In this document: positions 40,301-49,327 of the stretch, piece after piece
Layout of the letters: each line of letters starts with the position of its first letter
Numbering within the stretch: the first letter of the stretch is position 1
NCBI RefSeq assembly: GCF_004348335.1
Contig: NZ_SMJW01000018.1
Location: forward strand, 1-54,376
DNA length: 54,376 nucleotides
Origin: Actinomadura bangladeshensis
Lineage (GTDB): Bacteria; Actinomycetota; Actinomycetes; Streptosporangiales; Streptosporangiaceae
Direction: 5' to 3'
Position numbers and translations under genes: made by a program
Notes under the pieces: generated by a model
Databases searched by the model: none
Seen by the model: only the letters and a program-made list of their open reading frames with translations
What the model was told of the DNA's origin: nothing

Positions 40301-41143
40301 CCGGGGCAGGGCGCAGTTCCCGTCCAGCACGACGTCGTTGCCGGCGCCCAGGCAGCGGGCCAGCGGGTACGTCTGCTGGCCGTAGTGGCCGCCGCGGCGG
40401 ACGGTGATCCGGCCGTCGCGGCCGACCTCGCAGGGGTTGTTCAGCGTGCAGCGCTCGCCGTCGTCGTTGCCGGTGTTGTTGACGCCGACGACGCGGTGCG
40501 TCCGGGCGTCGATGACCGGGGAGCCGGACGTGCCGTGGATCGTCTCGCACTCCGGCGTGTACCGGATAGAGTCCTGCCACGTCCAGCCGGCCTCGCGCAG
40601 CCGGTACACGGCCGCGTCGATCTTGCAGCCGTAGATCTTCCGCCAGTAGCCGGAGACGACCCGGATCTCCGTGCCGTCGTGCGGCCTGGCCGTGGACAGC
40701 GGCAGGGCGGTGACGCCGTACCGCCGCCGGATCGCGGCGTAGCTGGTGTCCAGCCGGTACACGGTCACATCGGTGTCGCTCATCGTGGCGTACTCGACGC
40801 GGGTCGCCCGGAGCGTGCCGAGGTCGCCGCGGCCGGTCCGGTCGAGGAGCTTGACCGTCCTGGACGACGCCTGGTCCACGACGACCTCGCCCGCCTTCGG
40901 CATCCCCGACTCCAGGCAGTGCCCGTTCGTCAGGACCAGCGCCGCGTCGGCGTCGCGCGAGCGCGGCCCCCGCACGAGCGACCCCGAGCAGTTGCTGAGC
41001 GCGACGATCCCGGTGAAGTCGACCGCCGCCCTCCCCTGCTGCGGCGCCTTCGGCGGGACGGGGACGGCCTGCGCGGTGCTCGCGGTGAGCGTCCCCGCAC
41101 CGGCGACGGCGGCGACGACGGCTGCGGCGAGGCGTGGGGGCAT
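40295..41143 (-). CDS. Secreted trypsin-like serine protease
   Basis: A 282-aa secreted protein. ATG 41143 starts a signal peptide (MPPRLAAAVVAAVAGAGTLTAS, cleavage near AQA) and follows GAGAGGAA; the frame upstream to 41176 is not needed. The S1-type triad is visible: His in LVLTNGHCLE, Asp in SDTDVTVYRLD and Ser in CETIHGTSGSPVIDA. Cysteines are placed for disulfides, as expected outside the cell. It resembles secreted trypsin-like peptidases of actinomycetes that lack a long propeptide. Its target is unknown. Confidence 0.9.
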   Translation of the reverse strand: MPPRLAAAVVAAVAGAGTLTASTAQAVPVPPKAPQQGRAAVDFTGIVALSNCSGSLVRGPRSRDADAALVLTNGHCLESGMPKAGEVVVDQASSRTVKLLDRTGRGDLGTLRATRVEYATMSDTDVTVYRLDTSYAAIRRRYGVTALPLSTARPHDGTEIRVVSGYWRKIYGCKIDAAVYRLREAGWTWQDSIRYTPECETIHGTSGSPVIDARTHRVVGVNNTGNDDGERCTLNNPCEVGRDGRITVRRGGHYGQQTYPLARCLGAGNDVVLDGNCALPRP

Positions 41144-41177
41144 GCGGGCGTTCCTCTCGGCTGGGCCGGGGCCCACC

Positions 41178-41206
41178 CCGGCCGGTGACGCACTGTCACC
41201 GGCCGG
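41178..41206. terminator. Strong hairpin downstream of glpK
   Basis: CCGGCCGGTGAC (41178-41189) and GTCACCGGCCGG (41195-41206) form a perfect 12-bp stem with a 5-base loop. It lies 52 bp beyond the glpK stop on the reverse strand and before the protease start. There is no T-run. Confidence 0.6.
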
Positions 41207-41257
41207 ATGCTAGATCATCCCGGCCGCGATGAGAAGGACCGCCGGTGCGGCGAGCCG

Positions 41258-42775
41258 TCAGCCGACGTCCACCCAGCCGTAGGTGCGCTCCACGGCCTTC
41301 TTCCAGCCGGCGTAGCCGGCCTGGCGCCGCTCCTCGTCCCAGGTGGGCTGCCAGCGCCTGTCCTCGTTCCAGTTCTGGCGGAGCTCGTCGGTGGTGTTCC
41401 AGAACCCGACGGCGAGGCCGGCGGCGTAGGCGGCGCCGAGCGCGGTGGTCTCGGCGACGACCGGGCGCGACACCGGGACGCCGAGGATGTCGGCCTGCAG
41501 CTGCATGCACAGCTCGTTCGCGGTGACGCCGCCGTCGACCTTCAGCACGTCCAGGGAGACGCCGGAGTCCTCGCGCATCGCCTCGACCACGTCGCGCGAC
41601 TGGTAGCAGATCGACTCCAGGGTGGCGCGGGCCAGATGGGCGTTGGTGTTGAACCGGGACAGGCCGACGATCGCGCCGCGCGCGTCCGACCGCCAGTACG
41701 GGGCGAACAGGCCGGAGAACGCCGGGACGAAGTACACCCCGCCGTTGTCGTCGACCTGCCGGGCCAGCGACTCGCTCTGCGCGGCGCCGGAGATGATGCC
41801 GAGCTGGTCGCGCAGCCACTGCACCGCCGACCCGGTCACCGCGATCGAGCCCTCCAGCGCGAACACGGTCGGCTGGTCGCCGAACTTGTAGCAGACGGTG
41901 GTGAGCATCCCCGCCTTGGACCGGACGAGCTCCTCGCCCGTGTTGAGCAGGAGGAAGTTGCCGGTGCCGTAGGTGTTCTTGGCCTCGCCGGGCGCGAAGC
42001 ACACCTGCCCGACCGTCGCCGCCTGCTGGTCGCCGAGGATGCCGGTCAGCGGCACCTCGCCGCCGAGCGGGCCGTCCGCGGTGGTCGTCCCGTAGGGGTC
42101 GGGGGCGGACGACGGCCGGATCTCGGGCAGCATCGACCGCGGGATGCCGAAGAACGACAGGAGCTGGTCGTCCCAGTCGAGGGTCTCCAGGTCCATCAGC
42201 ATGGTGCGGCTGGCGTTGGTCGCGTCGGTGACGTGCACGCCGCCGTTCCTGCCGCCCGTCAGATTCCACAGCACCCAGGTGTCCATGTTCCCGAAGACGG
42301 CGTCGCCGTTCTCGGCGGCCTCCCTGACCCCGTCGACGTTCTCCAGGATCCACTGGACCTTGCCCGCGGAGAAGTAGGTCGCCGGCGGCAGCCCGGCGCG
42401 GTGCCGGATCGTCTCGCCGCGCCCGTCGCGCTCGAGCGCGGACGCGATCCGGTCGGTGCGGGTGTCCTGCCAGACGATCGCGTTGTAGTAGGGGCGGCCG
42501 GTGCGCCGGTTCCACACCACGGCCGTCTCCCGCTGGTTCGTGATGCCGAACGCCGCGAGGTCGCCGTGGTGCAGGTTCGCCTTGTTCAGCGCGGACTGGA
42601 CGACCGAGCGGGTCCGCTCCCAGATCTCGGTCGGGTCGTGCTCGACCCAGCCGGCCCGGGGCAGGATCTGCTCGTGCTCCAGCTGGTGGCGGGCGACCTC
42701 GTTCCCGCCGTGGTCGAAGATCATGAAGCGGGTGCTGGTCGTGCCCTGGTCCAGCGCTCCGACGAAGTCGGCCAT
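41258..42775 (-). CDS. glpK: Glycerol kinase
   Basis: A 505-aa FGGY kinase phosphorylating glycerol to sn-glycerol-3-phosphate. It opens with [19 protein letters not shown]; further signatures are [44 protein letters not shown] and, in the C-terminal domain, [26 protein letters not shown]. Length is standard. AAGGGCAGAG precedes the ATG. It lies 36 bp downstream of glpF in a glpF-glpK operon. No glycerol-3-phosphate dehydrogenase or GlpR-type regulator is seen in the window. Confidence 0.97.
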   Translation of the reverse strand: MADFVGALDQGTTSTRFMIFDHGGNEVARHQLEHEQILPRAGWVEHDPTEIWERTRSVVQSALNKANLHHGDLAAFGITNQRETAVVWNRRTGRPYYNAIVWQDTRTDRIASALERDGRGETIRHRAGLPPATYFSAGKVQWILENVDGVREAAENGDAVFGNMDTWVLWNLTGGRNGGVHVTDATNASRTMLMDLETLDWDDQLLSFFGIPRSMLPEIRPSSAPDPYGTTTADGPLGGEVPLTGILGDQQAATVGQVCFAPGEAKNTYGTGNFLLLNTGEELVRSKAGMLTTVCYKFGDQPTVFALEGSIAVTGSAVQWLRDQLGIISGAAQSESLARQVDDNGGVYFVPAFSGLFAPYWRSDARGAIVGLSRFNTNAHLARATLESICYQSRDVVEAMREDSGVSLDVLKVDGGVTANELCMQLQADILGVPVSRPVVAETTALGAAYAAGLAVGFWNTTDELRQNWNEDRRWQPTWDEERRQAGYAGWKKAVERTYGWVDVG

Positions 42776-42811
42776 TACTCTGCCCTTTCTGCCGGCGGGG
42801 CCGGGGCCCCG

Positions 42812-43657
42812 TCAGGTCTCATCGTTGTTCAGCGGCGGTTCGAGGGTCTCGGCCACCTCCTGCTCCCGGGGGATGTTGCGGCCGATGAGCAGGACGTAGA
42901 GACCGGCGCCGAGGATCCCGCCGATCAAGGGCGCGACGATGGGCACCCAGAAATAGAACTCCCCGTACTGGTCCCGCCACGCGGTCCCGTATCCGGTGAT
43001 GTACTGGGCGAGCCGGGGCCCCAGGTCGCGGGCCGGGTTGATCGCGTAGCCGGCGGCGGAGCCGAACGCCATCCCGATCGCCACCACGACGAGCCCGATG
43101 ATGAACGGGGCCAGGTTGGCCAGCGGCGGCGCGTTGCGCAGGTCGATGAGCGCGAGGACGAGGAAGAGCAGGATCGCCGTGCCGATGATCTGGTCGCGGA
43201 ACGCGCCCCAGGTGTGGATCGGCAGCGACCCGTTGCCGGGCATCGTGGAGAACACGAACTGCGTCTTGGTCGTCAGGCCGGGGTCGAACTTGTTCAAAAT
43301 CTCGGTGTAGTCCCACCGGACGATCAGCGCGGCCACGAAGGCGCCGAGCGTCTGCGCGAAGCAGTACGGCAGCACCTTGCGCCACGGGAAGCCCCAGAAG
43401 ACGGCGAAGGCGACGGTCACGGCCGGGTTGATGTGGCCGCCGCTGATCCGGGCGGAGACGTAGACGCCGAGCGTGACGCCGAGGCCCCACGCCCAGGCGA
43501 TGCTGTCGTGGCCGCCCAGGCTCTGCGCGGGGCCGAGCCCGCTGCCCGCGACGGCCTGGGCGACGACGCCGATGCCGAACAGGATCAGGATCATCGTTCC
43601 GGCGAACTCCGCGGTCATCTCGCGGGCGAGTTCGGGCACCCTCGGCCATCGCGCCAT
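42812..43657 (-). CDS. glpF: Glycerol uptake facilitator (aquaglyceroporin)
   Basis: A 281-aa MIP-family channel with six helices. The two NPA boxes are GGHINPAVTVAF and GYAINPARDLGPR; the Asp after the second NPA (NPARD) marks the glycerol-conducting GlpF type rather than a water channel. ATG 43657 follows GGAGGAGAG; the frame extends upstream but without family similarity. The tail is hydrophilic. Co-transcribed with glpK, it brings in glycerol for immediate phosphorylation. Confidence 0.96.
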   Translation of the reverse strand: MARWPRVPELAREMTAEFAGTMILILFGIGVVAQAVAGSGLGPAQSLGGHDSIAWAWGLGVTLGVYVSARISGGHINPAVTVAFAVFWGFPWRKVLPYCFAQTLGAFVAALIVRWDYTEILNKFDPGLTTKTQFVFSTMPGNGSLPIHTWGAFRDQIIGTAILLFLVLALIDLRNAPPLANLAPFIIGLVVVAIGMAFGSAAGYAINPARDLGPRLAQYITGYGTAWRDQYGEFYFWVPIVAPLIGGILGAGLYVLLIGRNIPREQEVAETLEPPLNNDET

Positions 43658-43820
43658 CTCTCCTCCAGGACGTGTGACGTAAGGCACGACCGCCGCGGAC
43701 GCGAGGACGTCCGGCGGGACGGGCCGGCGGAGGCGCGGCGGCGGTGCCGGCGCGCCGCCCGGCGGGCCCGTGCGTGATCGTGACGGCGTCATGCTTCCCA
43801 GCGAGAGCCGCCCTACACGG

Positions 43821-45518
43821 TCAGTGACCGCGGAATGCCTCCGCCAGCCACCAGGCGGGCCGGTCCCGCGCGACCTTGGCGTCCACGACCATCGGCCGGT
43901 CCCGCGGCCCCGCCAGCCAGTCGGCCACCGCGGCCAGGTCCTCCCGGCGCCGGACGGTCGCCGCCGCGCAGCCGAAGCCGCGGCCGATGGCGGCCAGATC
44001 CGCCGGCGGGAACGTCACCGTGTCCAGCGGGTGCCCGCCGGGGCCGAAGTGGTGCACCTCCGCGCCGTACGCCTCGTCGTCGTAGACGACCACGAGCAGC
44101 CCGAGCCCGAGCCGGACGGCGGTCTCCAGCTCCGCGATCGACATGAGCGCGCCGCCGTCGCCGAGCGCGGCGACCGTGAGCCGGTCGGGCCGGGCCACGG
44201 CGGCGCCGATCGCGGTGGCGAGGCCGAGGCCGACCGACTGGAAGGCCTGGGTGAACACGAGCCCGTCGCCGTCGGGGACGTCCAGGAACATCGCCGGGTA
44301 GCCCATGAAGTTGCCGGAGTCGACGGCGACGGTGCGCTCGCGGGGCAGCAGGTCGTCGAGGGCGATCGTCAGCGTCCGGGGGTCGATGCGGGGACCGCCG
44401 TCGTCCTTGGCGTCCGGGTACTCCTGGTAGGGGACGTCCCGCCAGCGGCCCTCGCGGGCGAGCCGCTCCGCCGTCTCGGGCGTCCGGTGGCCGGTGGAGC
44501 GGTGGCCGCGCGACTCCAGCTCGGCGAGCACGGCCCGCGCGGTCTCGGCGGCGTCGCCGATCAGGCCGAGGTCGACCGGGCGGTGCGCGCCGAGGGCGCG
44601 GGCGTCGACGTCGACCTGCACGACCTTCGCGTCCGGGCCGATGAGGGCGCCGTGCCGGGTCGTCCACATGGTCAGCGAGCAGCCCCAGGCCACGATCAGG
44701 TCGGCGCCGCGGATGAGCTCCGCGGCGGCGGGCGTCGCGAAACCTCCGCTGACGTCCAGCGCGAACGGGTCGCCGGCGAACAGGCCGCGCGCGACCGCGG
44801 ACGTCGCGGGCAGCGCGCCGCAGCGCTCGGCCAGGCCGGCGAGCGGCTCGCGGGCGCCCGACAGCCGGGCGCCGCGGCCGGCGACGAACACCGGGCGCCG
44901 CGCGGCCTGCAGCGCGTCGGCGAGCCGGGCCACCGCGACCGGCGGCGGCACCGGCAGCGGCGGCACCCGGGCGGGCCGCGGCTGGTGGCCGGCGGGCCGC
45001 GCGGCGGACCGGCGCGACTCCTCGTCCGGGAACGCGGCGCCCTGCACGTCCAGCGGCAGGCCGAGCAGCACGGTGCGGCGCTCGGCGACCGCGGTCCGGC
45101 AGGCGCGCGCGACGTCGTCGAGCGCGGTCTGCGGCGAGTGGACCCGCTCGGGGACGGCGCCGACGGCCGCGGCGATCGCCGCCTGGTCGATCCGGAAGTT
45201 GGAGCGGACCGCGGCGGCGGCCGTCTCGCCGGCCACGACCAGCAGCGGCGTGCCGCTCTTGGCGGCCTCGGCCATGCCGGTCACGGCGTTGGTCAGGCCG
45301 GGGCCCTGGTGGACGGTGACGACGCCGAGGCCGCCGCTCACCCGCGCGTAGGCGTCCGCCATCGTCGCGGCGCCGCCCTCGTGCCGGGCGGCGACGAACC
45401 GGGCGCCGTGCGCGATCAGCGCGTTCGTGACGTGGAAGTTGCCGCTGCCGACGACCCCGAAGACGGTGTCGGCGCCGAGCCGCGCGAGCGCCCGCCCCAC
45501 GGCCTCCGCGACGTTCAT
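43821..45518 (-). CDS. Thiamine-diphosphate-dependent enzyme (acetolactate synthase-like)
   Basis: A 565-aa enzyme with the three ThDP-enzyme domains. The N-terminal domain has ARHEGGAATMADAYARVSG with the catalytic Glu; the middle domain has PVFVAGRGARLSGARE and LIVAWGCSL; the C-terminal domain has SVGLGLATAIGAAVARP and the Mg/ThDP motif GDGGALMSIAELETAVRLGLGLLVVVYDDEAYG. These match acetolactate-synthase or benzoylformate/indolepyruvate-decarboxylase-like proteins. It is not the housekeeping IlvB, as no ilvN or ilvC is nearby. It overlaps the cyclase gene by 4 bp (ATGA). The substrate, probably a 2-keto acid, is unknown. Confidence 0.88.
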   Translation of the reverse strand: MNVAEAVGRALARLGADTVFGVVGSGNFHVTNALIAHGARFVAARHEGGAATMADAYARVSGGLGVVTVHQGPGLTNAVTGMAEAAKSGTPLLVVAGETAAAAVRSNFRIDQAAIAAAVGAVPERVHSPQTALDDVARACRTAVAERRTVLLGLPLDVQGAAFPDEESRRSAARPAGHQPRPARVPPLPVPPPVAVARLADALQAARRPVFVAGRGARLSGAREPLAGLAERCGALPATSAVARGLFAGDPFALDVSGGFATPAAAELIRGADLIVAWGCSLTMWTTRHGALIGPDAKVVQVDVDARALGAHRPVDLGLIGDAAETARAVLAELESRGHRSTGHRTPETAERLAREGRWRDVPYQEYPDAKDDGGPRIDPRTLTIALDDLLPRERTVAVDSGNFMGYPAMFLDVPDGDGLVFTQAFQSVGLGLATAIGAAVARPDRLTVAALGDGGALMSIAELETAVRLGLGLLVVVYDDEAYGAEVHHFGPGGHPLDTVTFPPADLAAIGRGFGCAAATVRRREDLAAVADWLAGPRDRPMVVDAKVARDRPAWWLAEAFRGH

Positions 45519-46288
45519 CGCTCGATCAGCGCGAGCACGCGGGCGGGGCTGCCGGACCCGCCGACGATCGGCAGCGGCGCCGCCACCAGCACGGCGCCGC
45601 GGGCGGGCAGCCGCTCCAGGTTCTGCAGCTGGGTGAGGCCGTACTTGCCCGCGCCGAGGAAGTAGGAGTGGCAGGGGAACGGCGGGTCGAACGCGTGCGC
45701 GCCGCCCGCGTCGGTGCCGACGGTCTCGGTGCCGAGGCCGAGGACGGGGGTCTCCTCGGCGAGCCACCGGGCGCACTCGGCGGAGATGCCCGGCGTGTGG
45801 GAGCCGTTCTCGTCGGCGTTGAGGAAGGCGGCCTGGTCGCCGGACCGGGCGTCCCAGCCCGTCCGGTAGAGCAGCCAGCCGCCGTCCGGGAGCGGGCCGT
45901 TCGCCTTCTCCCAGTCGCGGACGTGCTCGATCTCCAGCAGGAAGTCGGGGTCGCCGGCGGCGTGCTCGGAGGCGTCCAGCACCACGGCGGGGGCGACCAG
46001 GCGGCCGGGCGGGACCTGCGCGACGTCCTCGCCGCCGCGGCCGGTGGCCCAGTGCACGGGCGCGTCGAAGTGGGTGCCGACGTGCTCGCCGGTCTCGATG
46101 TCGTTCCAGTACCAGGCCGGGCCGCGGTCGTCGTACCGGCTGATCTCCGTGAGCCGGAACGGCGCGGTGTTGGCGAACGGCTCGGGCAGCTGGAGGATCG
46201 GCGTCCGCTCCGACAGCGGGGCGGTCAGGTCGACGATCTCCACCGAGCCGTCGGCGACGGCGGCGAGCAACGGGGCGAGCACGGACAT
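45515..46288 (-). CDS. Cyclase-family metal-dependent hydrolase
   Basis: A 257-aa member of the cyclase family (kynurenine formamidase, isatin hydrolase and relatives). The metal site is GEHVGTHFDAPVHW (HGTHFDAP-like; H-x3-H-x-D). The C-terminal TVGTDAGGAHAFDPPFPCHSYFLGAGKYGLTQLQNLERLP is close to the end of isatin-hydrolase- and arylformamidase-type enzymes. GGAACGATG-type spacing with GGAGGAAC supports ATG 46288. It overlaps the ThDP enzyme gene and follows the SnoaL-like gene by 106 bp, so the three likely form one pathway, possibly breakdown of an aromatic or N-heterocyclic compound. Confidence 0.88.
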   Translation of the reverse strand: MSVLAPLLAAVADGSVEIVDLTAPLSERTPILQLPEPFANTAPFRLTEISRYDDRGPAWYWNDIETGEHVGTHFDAPVHWATGRGGEDVAQVPPGRLVAPAVVLDASEHAAGDPDFLLEIEHVRDWEKANGPLPDGGWLLYRTGWDARSGDQAAFLNADENGSHTPGISAECARWLAEETPVLGLGTETVGTDAGGAHAFDPPFPCHSYFLGAGKYGLTQLQNLERLPARGAVLVAAPLPIVGGSGSPARVLALIER

Positions 46289-46394
46289 CGTTCCTCCGGC
46301 ACGGGGGCGGCTGTGGGGGGTCGCGAGGTCCCCCGAACGTACCGCAGATGCCCCTGCTCGGAGGGCCGTCCGGCCCGGTCCGCGCGGGTACCGC

Positions 46395-46838
46395 TCACTC
46401 GCCGGCGAGCCAGGGGTAGCGGGCGGTGTCGGCGCCGGCGTAGTCGGGGTCCAGGTAGATGAACACGCGCTGGATCCGCCAGTCGCGGATCTCGAACACG
46501 TCGCACCACCGGCCGGCGCCCCACTCGGGCACGCCCGCCCGCCACGGCCCGTCCCGGTGCTCCCCGTGGCTGGTGCCCTCGCAGACCACCGTGTCGCCGC
46601 CCGAGAAGATCCAGTTGAACGAGGCGTAGTGGTGCCGGATCGCCTTGATCGTCGCGCCGACGTCGGCGAACAGCCGGCCGATCTCCTCGGTGCCGGTGGC
46701 GAGCCCCCACTTCGGGAAGTACACCTGCGCGTCGCTCGCGAACAGGTCCAGCAGGGGCGCGCCGTCGGAGGTGACGCCGCCGTTGTCGAATCCCTTGAGG
46801 TACTCCAGCGCCACCGACTTTCGCTGCTCGTCCGTCAT
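46395..46838 (-). CDS. SnoaL/NTF2-like protein
   Basis: A 147-aa cone-fold protein starting MTDEQRKSVALEYLKGFDNGG, with LLDLFASDAQVYFPKWGLATGTEEIGRLFADVG and the end VFEIRDWRIQRVFIYLDPDYAG. SnoaL-like proteins act as cyclases, isomerases or hydrolases, or bind small ligands. ATG 46865 would add 9 residues; neither start has a good ribosome site. It is first in line with the cyclase and ThDP enzyme genes and could belong to the same pathway. Its reaction cannot be told from sequence. Confidence 0.83.
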   Translation of the reverse strand: MTDEQRKSVALEYLKGFDNGGVTSDGAPLLDLFASDAQVYFPKWGLATGTEEIGRLFADVGATIKAIRHHYASFNWIFSGGDTVVCEGTSHGEHRDGPWRAGVPEWGAGRWCDVFEIRDWRIQRVFIYLDPDYAGADTARYPWLAGE

Positions 46839-46950
46839 GGTCCGCGTGCTGAGTGCCAATCTCATCACCGTTCGCGTCGCCGGGCCGCCCCCCAGACGGT
46901 AACCCGGCGCCGGGCCGCGATCGAGGTCCTGGAACAAACCGGCCATCCCA

Positions 46951-46969
46951 GCGGGTTAGGGTTACCTAA
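46951..46969. promoter_or_regulatory. Candidate DtxR/IdeR iron box
   Basis: GCGGGTTAGGGTTACCTAA matches 14 of 19 positions of the iron-box consensus TTAGGTTAGSCTAACCTAA by my count, with a perfect ACCTAA end. It lies 30 bp before the siderophore-interacting-protein start and just upstream of a TACCGT -10 (46971-46976), where a bound repressor would block transcription. Confidence 0.6.
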
Positions 46970-46998
46970 GTACCGTGATCCCGATCATCGGAGGACGC

Positions 46999-47847
46999 AT
47001 GGCGACGGAACCGGCGCGCAGGGGACGCAGGCTCCACCGGGGGACGGTGCTGCGCACCGAGCGCCTCACCCCGCACATGATCCGCGTGGTCCTCGGCGGC
47101 GCCGGGCTCGCGGAGTTCGGCGCGGGCGAGTTCACCGACCACTACGTGAAGCTGCTGTTCCCGCGGCCCGGAGTCGCCTACCCCGAGCCGTTCGACATGG
47201 AGCGGGTGCGCGCCGAGCTGCCGCGCGACCAGTGGCCCAGCACCCGCACCTACACCGTCCGCGCGTGGGACGCGGAGGCGCGCGAGCTGACGATCGACTT
47301 CGTCCACCACGGCGACAAGGGCCTCGCCGGGCCCTGGGCGGCGAGCGCACGCCCCGGCGACGAGATCCTCTTCAACGGCCCCGGCGGCGCCTACGCGCCG
47401 CGCGCCGATGCCGGCTGGCACCTGCTGGCCGGCGACGAGAGCGCGATCCCCGCCATCGCCGCCTCCCTGGAGCGCGTCCCGGACGGCGTCCCCGCCCGCG
47501 TCTTCATCGAGGTCGCCGGGCCCGAGGAGGAGCAGAAGCTCCAGGCGCCGGACGGCGCCGAGATCGTCTGGCTGCACCGCGGCGGCGGCCGGGTCGGCGA
47601 CCTGCTGGTCGAGGCCGTCCAGCGGCTCGACTTCCCCGGCGGCGAGGTGCACGCCTTCGTCCACGGCGAGGCGGCCTTCGTCAAGGCGCTGCGCCGGCAC
47701 CTGCGCGTCGAGCGCGGCCTGCCGCTGGAGCAGCTGTCGATCTCCGGCTACTGGCGCCTCGGCCGCGACGAGGACGGCTGGCGGTCCGGCAAGCGGGAGT
47801 GGAACCTCCAGGTGGAGCAGGAGGAGGCCGCCGCCCTCGGGCGTTAG
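46999..47847 (+). CDS. Siderophore-interacting protein (FAD-dependent ferric-siderophore reductase)
   Basis: A 282-aa flavoprotein of the SIP/ViuB family, which reduces ferric siderophores in the cytosol to release iron. The FAD domain has HYVKLLFPRPGV and the RTYTVRAWD FAD motif, followed by DFVHHGDKGLAGPWAASARPGD. The NAD(P)H domain has LLAGDESAIPAIAASLERVP, then FVHGEAAFVKALRRHLRVERGLP and SISGYWRLGRDEDGWR at the end. ATG 46999 with GGAGG is preferred to 46975. The iron box upstream implies induction under iron starvation. No siderophore synthesis or transport genes are adjacent. Confidence 0.94.
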   Translation: MATEPARRGRRLHRGTVLRTERLTPHMIRVVLGGAGLAEFGAGEFTDHYVKLLFPRPGVAYPEPFDMERVRAELPRDQWPSTRTYTVRAWDAEARELTIDFVHHGDKGLAGPWAASARPGDEILFNGPGGAYAPRADAGWHLLAGDESAIPAIAASLERVPDGVPARVFIEVAGPEEEQKLQAPDGAEIVWLHRGGGRVGDLLVEAVQRLDFPGGEVHAFVHGEAAFVKALRRHLRVERGLPLEQLSISGYWRLGRDEDGWRSGKREWNLQVEQEEAAALGR

Positions 47848-47874
47848 GCGGCGCGGGTCAGGCGGCGCGGGTCA
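47847..47874. repeat. 14-bp tandem duplication between SIP and AarF/UbiB genes
   Basis: GGCGGCGCGGGTCA occurs at 47847 and 47861. The second copy ends with the reverse-strand stop (TCA, 47872) of the AarF/UbiB gene; the first repeats it 14 bp on, in a different frame. The first G is also the last base of the SIP stop. Confidence 0.85.
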
Positions 47875-49236
47875 GGCGGTGGCCTGGGACTGGTCGGGCA
47901 GGTCCTCGGGGTCCTCGTCGTCGTCGGCGAAGCCGGGGAGCCAGCGTTCGGCCTCGGCGCGGAAGGCGCCCTCGGCCTCCAGCTGGCAGAGGACGCCGCC
48001 GCAGCCGGACAGGGCGCGGCTGACGGCGAGGTACTGCGGCGGCAGCCGGAACGCGCGGGCCAGGGCGCCGGGGCGCATGTCGGAGGCGAGGCCGAGGCCG
48101 CGGGCGGTCTGCTCGCGCAGCCACTCGCGGGAGTAGCGGAAGCGCTCCACCGCGAACGGCGCGGCGTGCGGGGCGACAAGGTCGGCGATCTCCTCGGGGT
48201 CGACCTCGGCCTCGGGGACGAGGAAGCCCTCGTCGCAGAGGGCGTCGACGATCTCGTCGGGGTCGCCGAGGGTGCCGATGCGCAGCAGGCGCCCGATCGA
48301 CCACTGCAGCTCCGCCGGGACGCGGGCGGCGCCGCCGAAGTCCAGGACGCCGAGGCGACCGTCGTCCAGCAGCCGGAAGTTGCCGGGGTGCGGGTCGATG
48401 TGGATCATCTCGCAGCGGGCCGGGCCGGACAGCAGGAAGCGGAACAGCAGCAGGCCGGCGCGGTCGCGGGTCTCCTGGCCGCCCTCGGCGATGACCCTGG
48501 CGAGCGGGGTGCCGTCCAGCCACTCGGTGACCAGCACGTCGCCGGACTGGGCGACGACGGCGGGCACGGCGAAGTCGGGGTCGCCGGCGTAGGCGTCGTG
48601 GAAGGCGGTCTGCGCGCGAGCCTCGTCGGCGTAGTCCAGCTCCTTCTCCAGGCGCCGCTTGAGGTCGGCGATGACCGGCTTGACCTCGACGCCGGGGAAC
48701 AGCGGGGTGAAGAGCCGGCTGAGCCGGGAGATCTGGTTGAAGTCGCTCATCAGCGCCTGCGCGGCGCCGGGGTACTGGACCTTCACCGCGACCGCGCGGC
48801 CGTCGTGCCAGACGGCCTTGTGGACCTGCCCGATGGAGGCGGCGGCGGCCGGCCGGTCGTCGAACTCGGCGAAGTGGTCGCGCCAGTCCTCGCCGAGGCC
48901 CTCGGCGAGGACCCTGTGCGTCGTGGCGGCGGGCATCGGGGGCGCCGCCTCCTGCAGGCGGGTGAGGCTGGCGCGGAACGGGCCCGCGATCTCCTCGGGC
49001 AGCCCGGCCTCGAAGATCGACAGCAGCTGGCCGACCTTCATCGCGCCGCCCTTCAGCTCGCCGAGCACGGCGAACAGCTGCTCGGCGGTGCGGCGCTGGA
49101 CCTCCAGCGCGACGGCCTCGGCGGGGCGGCCGAGGGTCCGCTTGCCGAGCCCGAGGGCGGTGCGGCCGGCGAACCCCAGCGGGAGGCTCGCCAGCTTCGC
49201 GGTGCGCGTCACCGCGCGGCGGGGGATGTCACTCAC
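47872..49236 (-). CDS. AarF/ABC1/UbiB-family protein kinase-like ATPase
   Basis: A 454-aa atypical kinase. The family hallmark KGGAMKVGQLLS (KxGQ motif) is at about residue 63, then AAASIGQVHKAVW replacing the glycine loop, AVKVQYPG with the ATP-binding Lys, EKELDYADEARAQ, HIDPHPGNFRLLDDG (catalytic loop) and VLDFGGAAR (DFG). GTG 49236 was chosen because VSDIPRRAVTRTAKLASLPLGFAGR matches the usual start; the frame runs to 49323. Homologues support quinone or isoprenoid-lipid metabolism through ATPase activity. Bacteria of this kind make menaquinone, so the exact role is open. The acidic C-terminus is probably disordered. Confidence 0.92.
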   Translation of the reverse strand: MSDIPRRAVTRTAKLASLPLGFAGRTALGLGKRTLGRPAEAVALEVQRRTAEQLFAVLGELKGGAMKVGQLLSIFEAGLPEEIAGPFRASLTRLQEAAPPMPAATTHRVLAEGLGEDWRDHFAEFDDRPAAAASIGQVHKAVWHDGRAVAVKVQYPGAAQALMSDFNQISRLSRLFTPLFPGVEVKPVIADLKRRLEKELDYADEARAQTAFHDAYAGDPDFAVPAVVAQSGDVLVTEWLDGTPLARVIAEGGQETRDRAGLLLFRFLLSGPARCEMIHIDPHPGNFRLLDDGRLGVLDFGGAARVPAELQWSIGRLLRIGTLGDPDEIVDALCDEGFLVPEAEVDPEEIADLVAPHAAPFAVERFRYSREWLREQTARGLGLASDMRPGALARAFRLPPQYLAVSRALSGCGGVLCQLEAEGAFRAEAERWLPGFADDDEDPEDLPDQSQATA

Positions 49237-49327
49237 GGCCCGGCCGTCCCTCTTTCGACGATGCGTCCAATGACTTAGCCTCTCATGGCGGGCGGACGCC
49301 ACAAAGCGGTCATCCCCCGTCAAAGAT

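Noticed and set aside
43821..45518. Housekeeping acetolactate synthase (ilvB)
   Set aside because: No ilvN or ilvC neighbours, and it is coupled to a cyclase-family gene instead.
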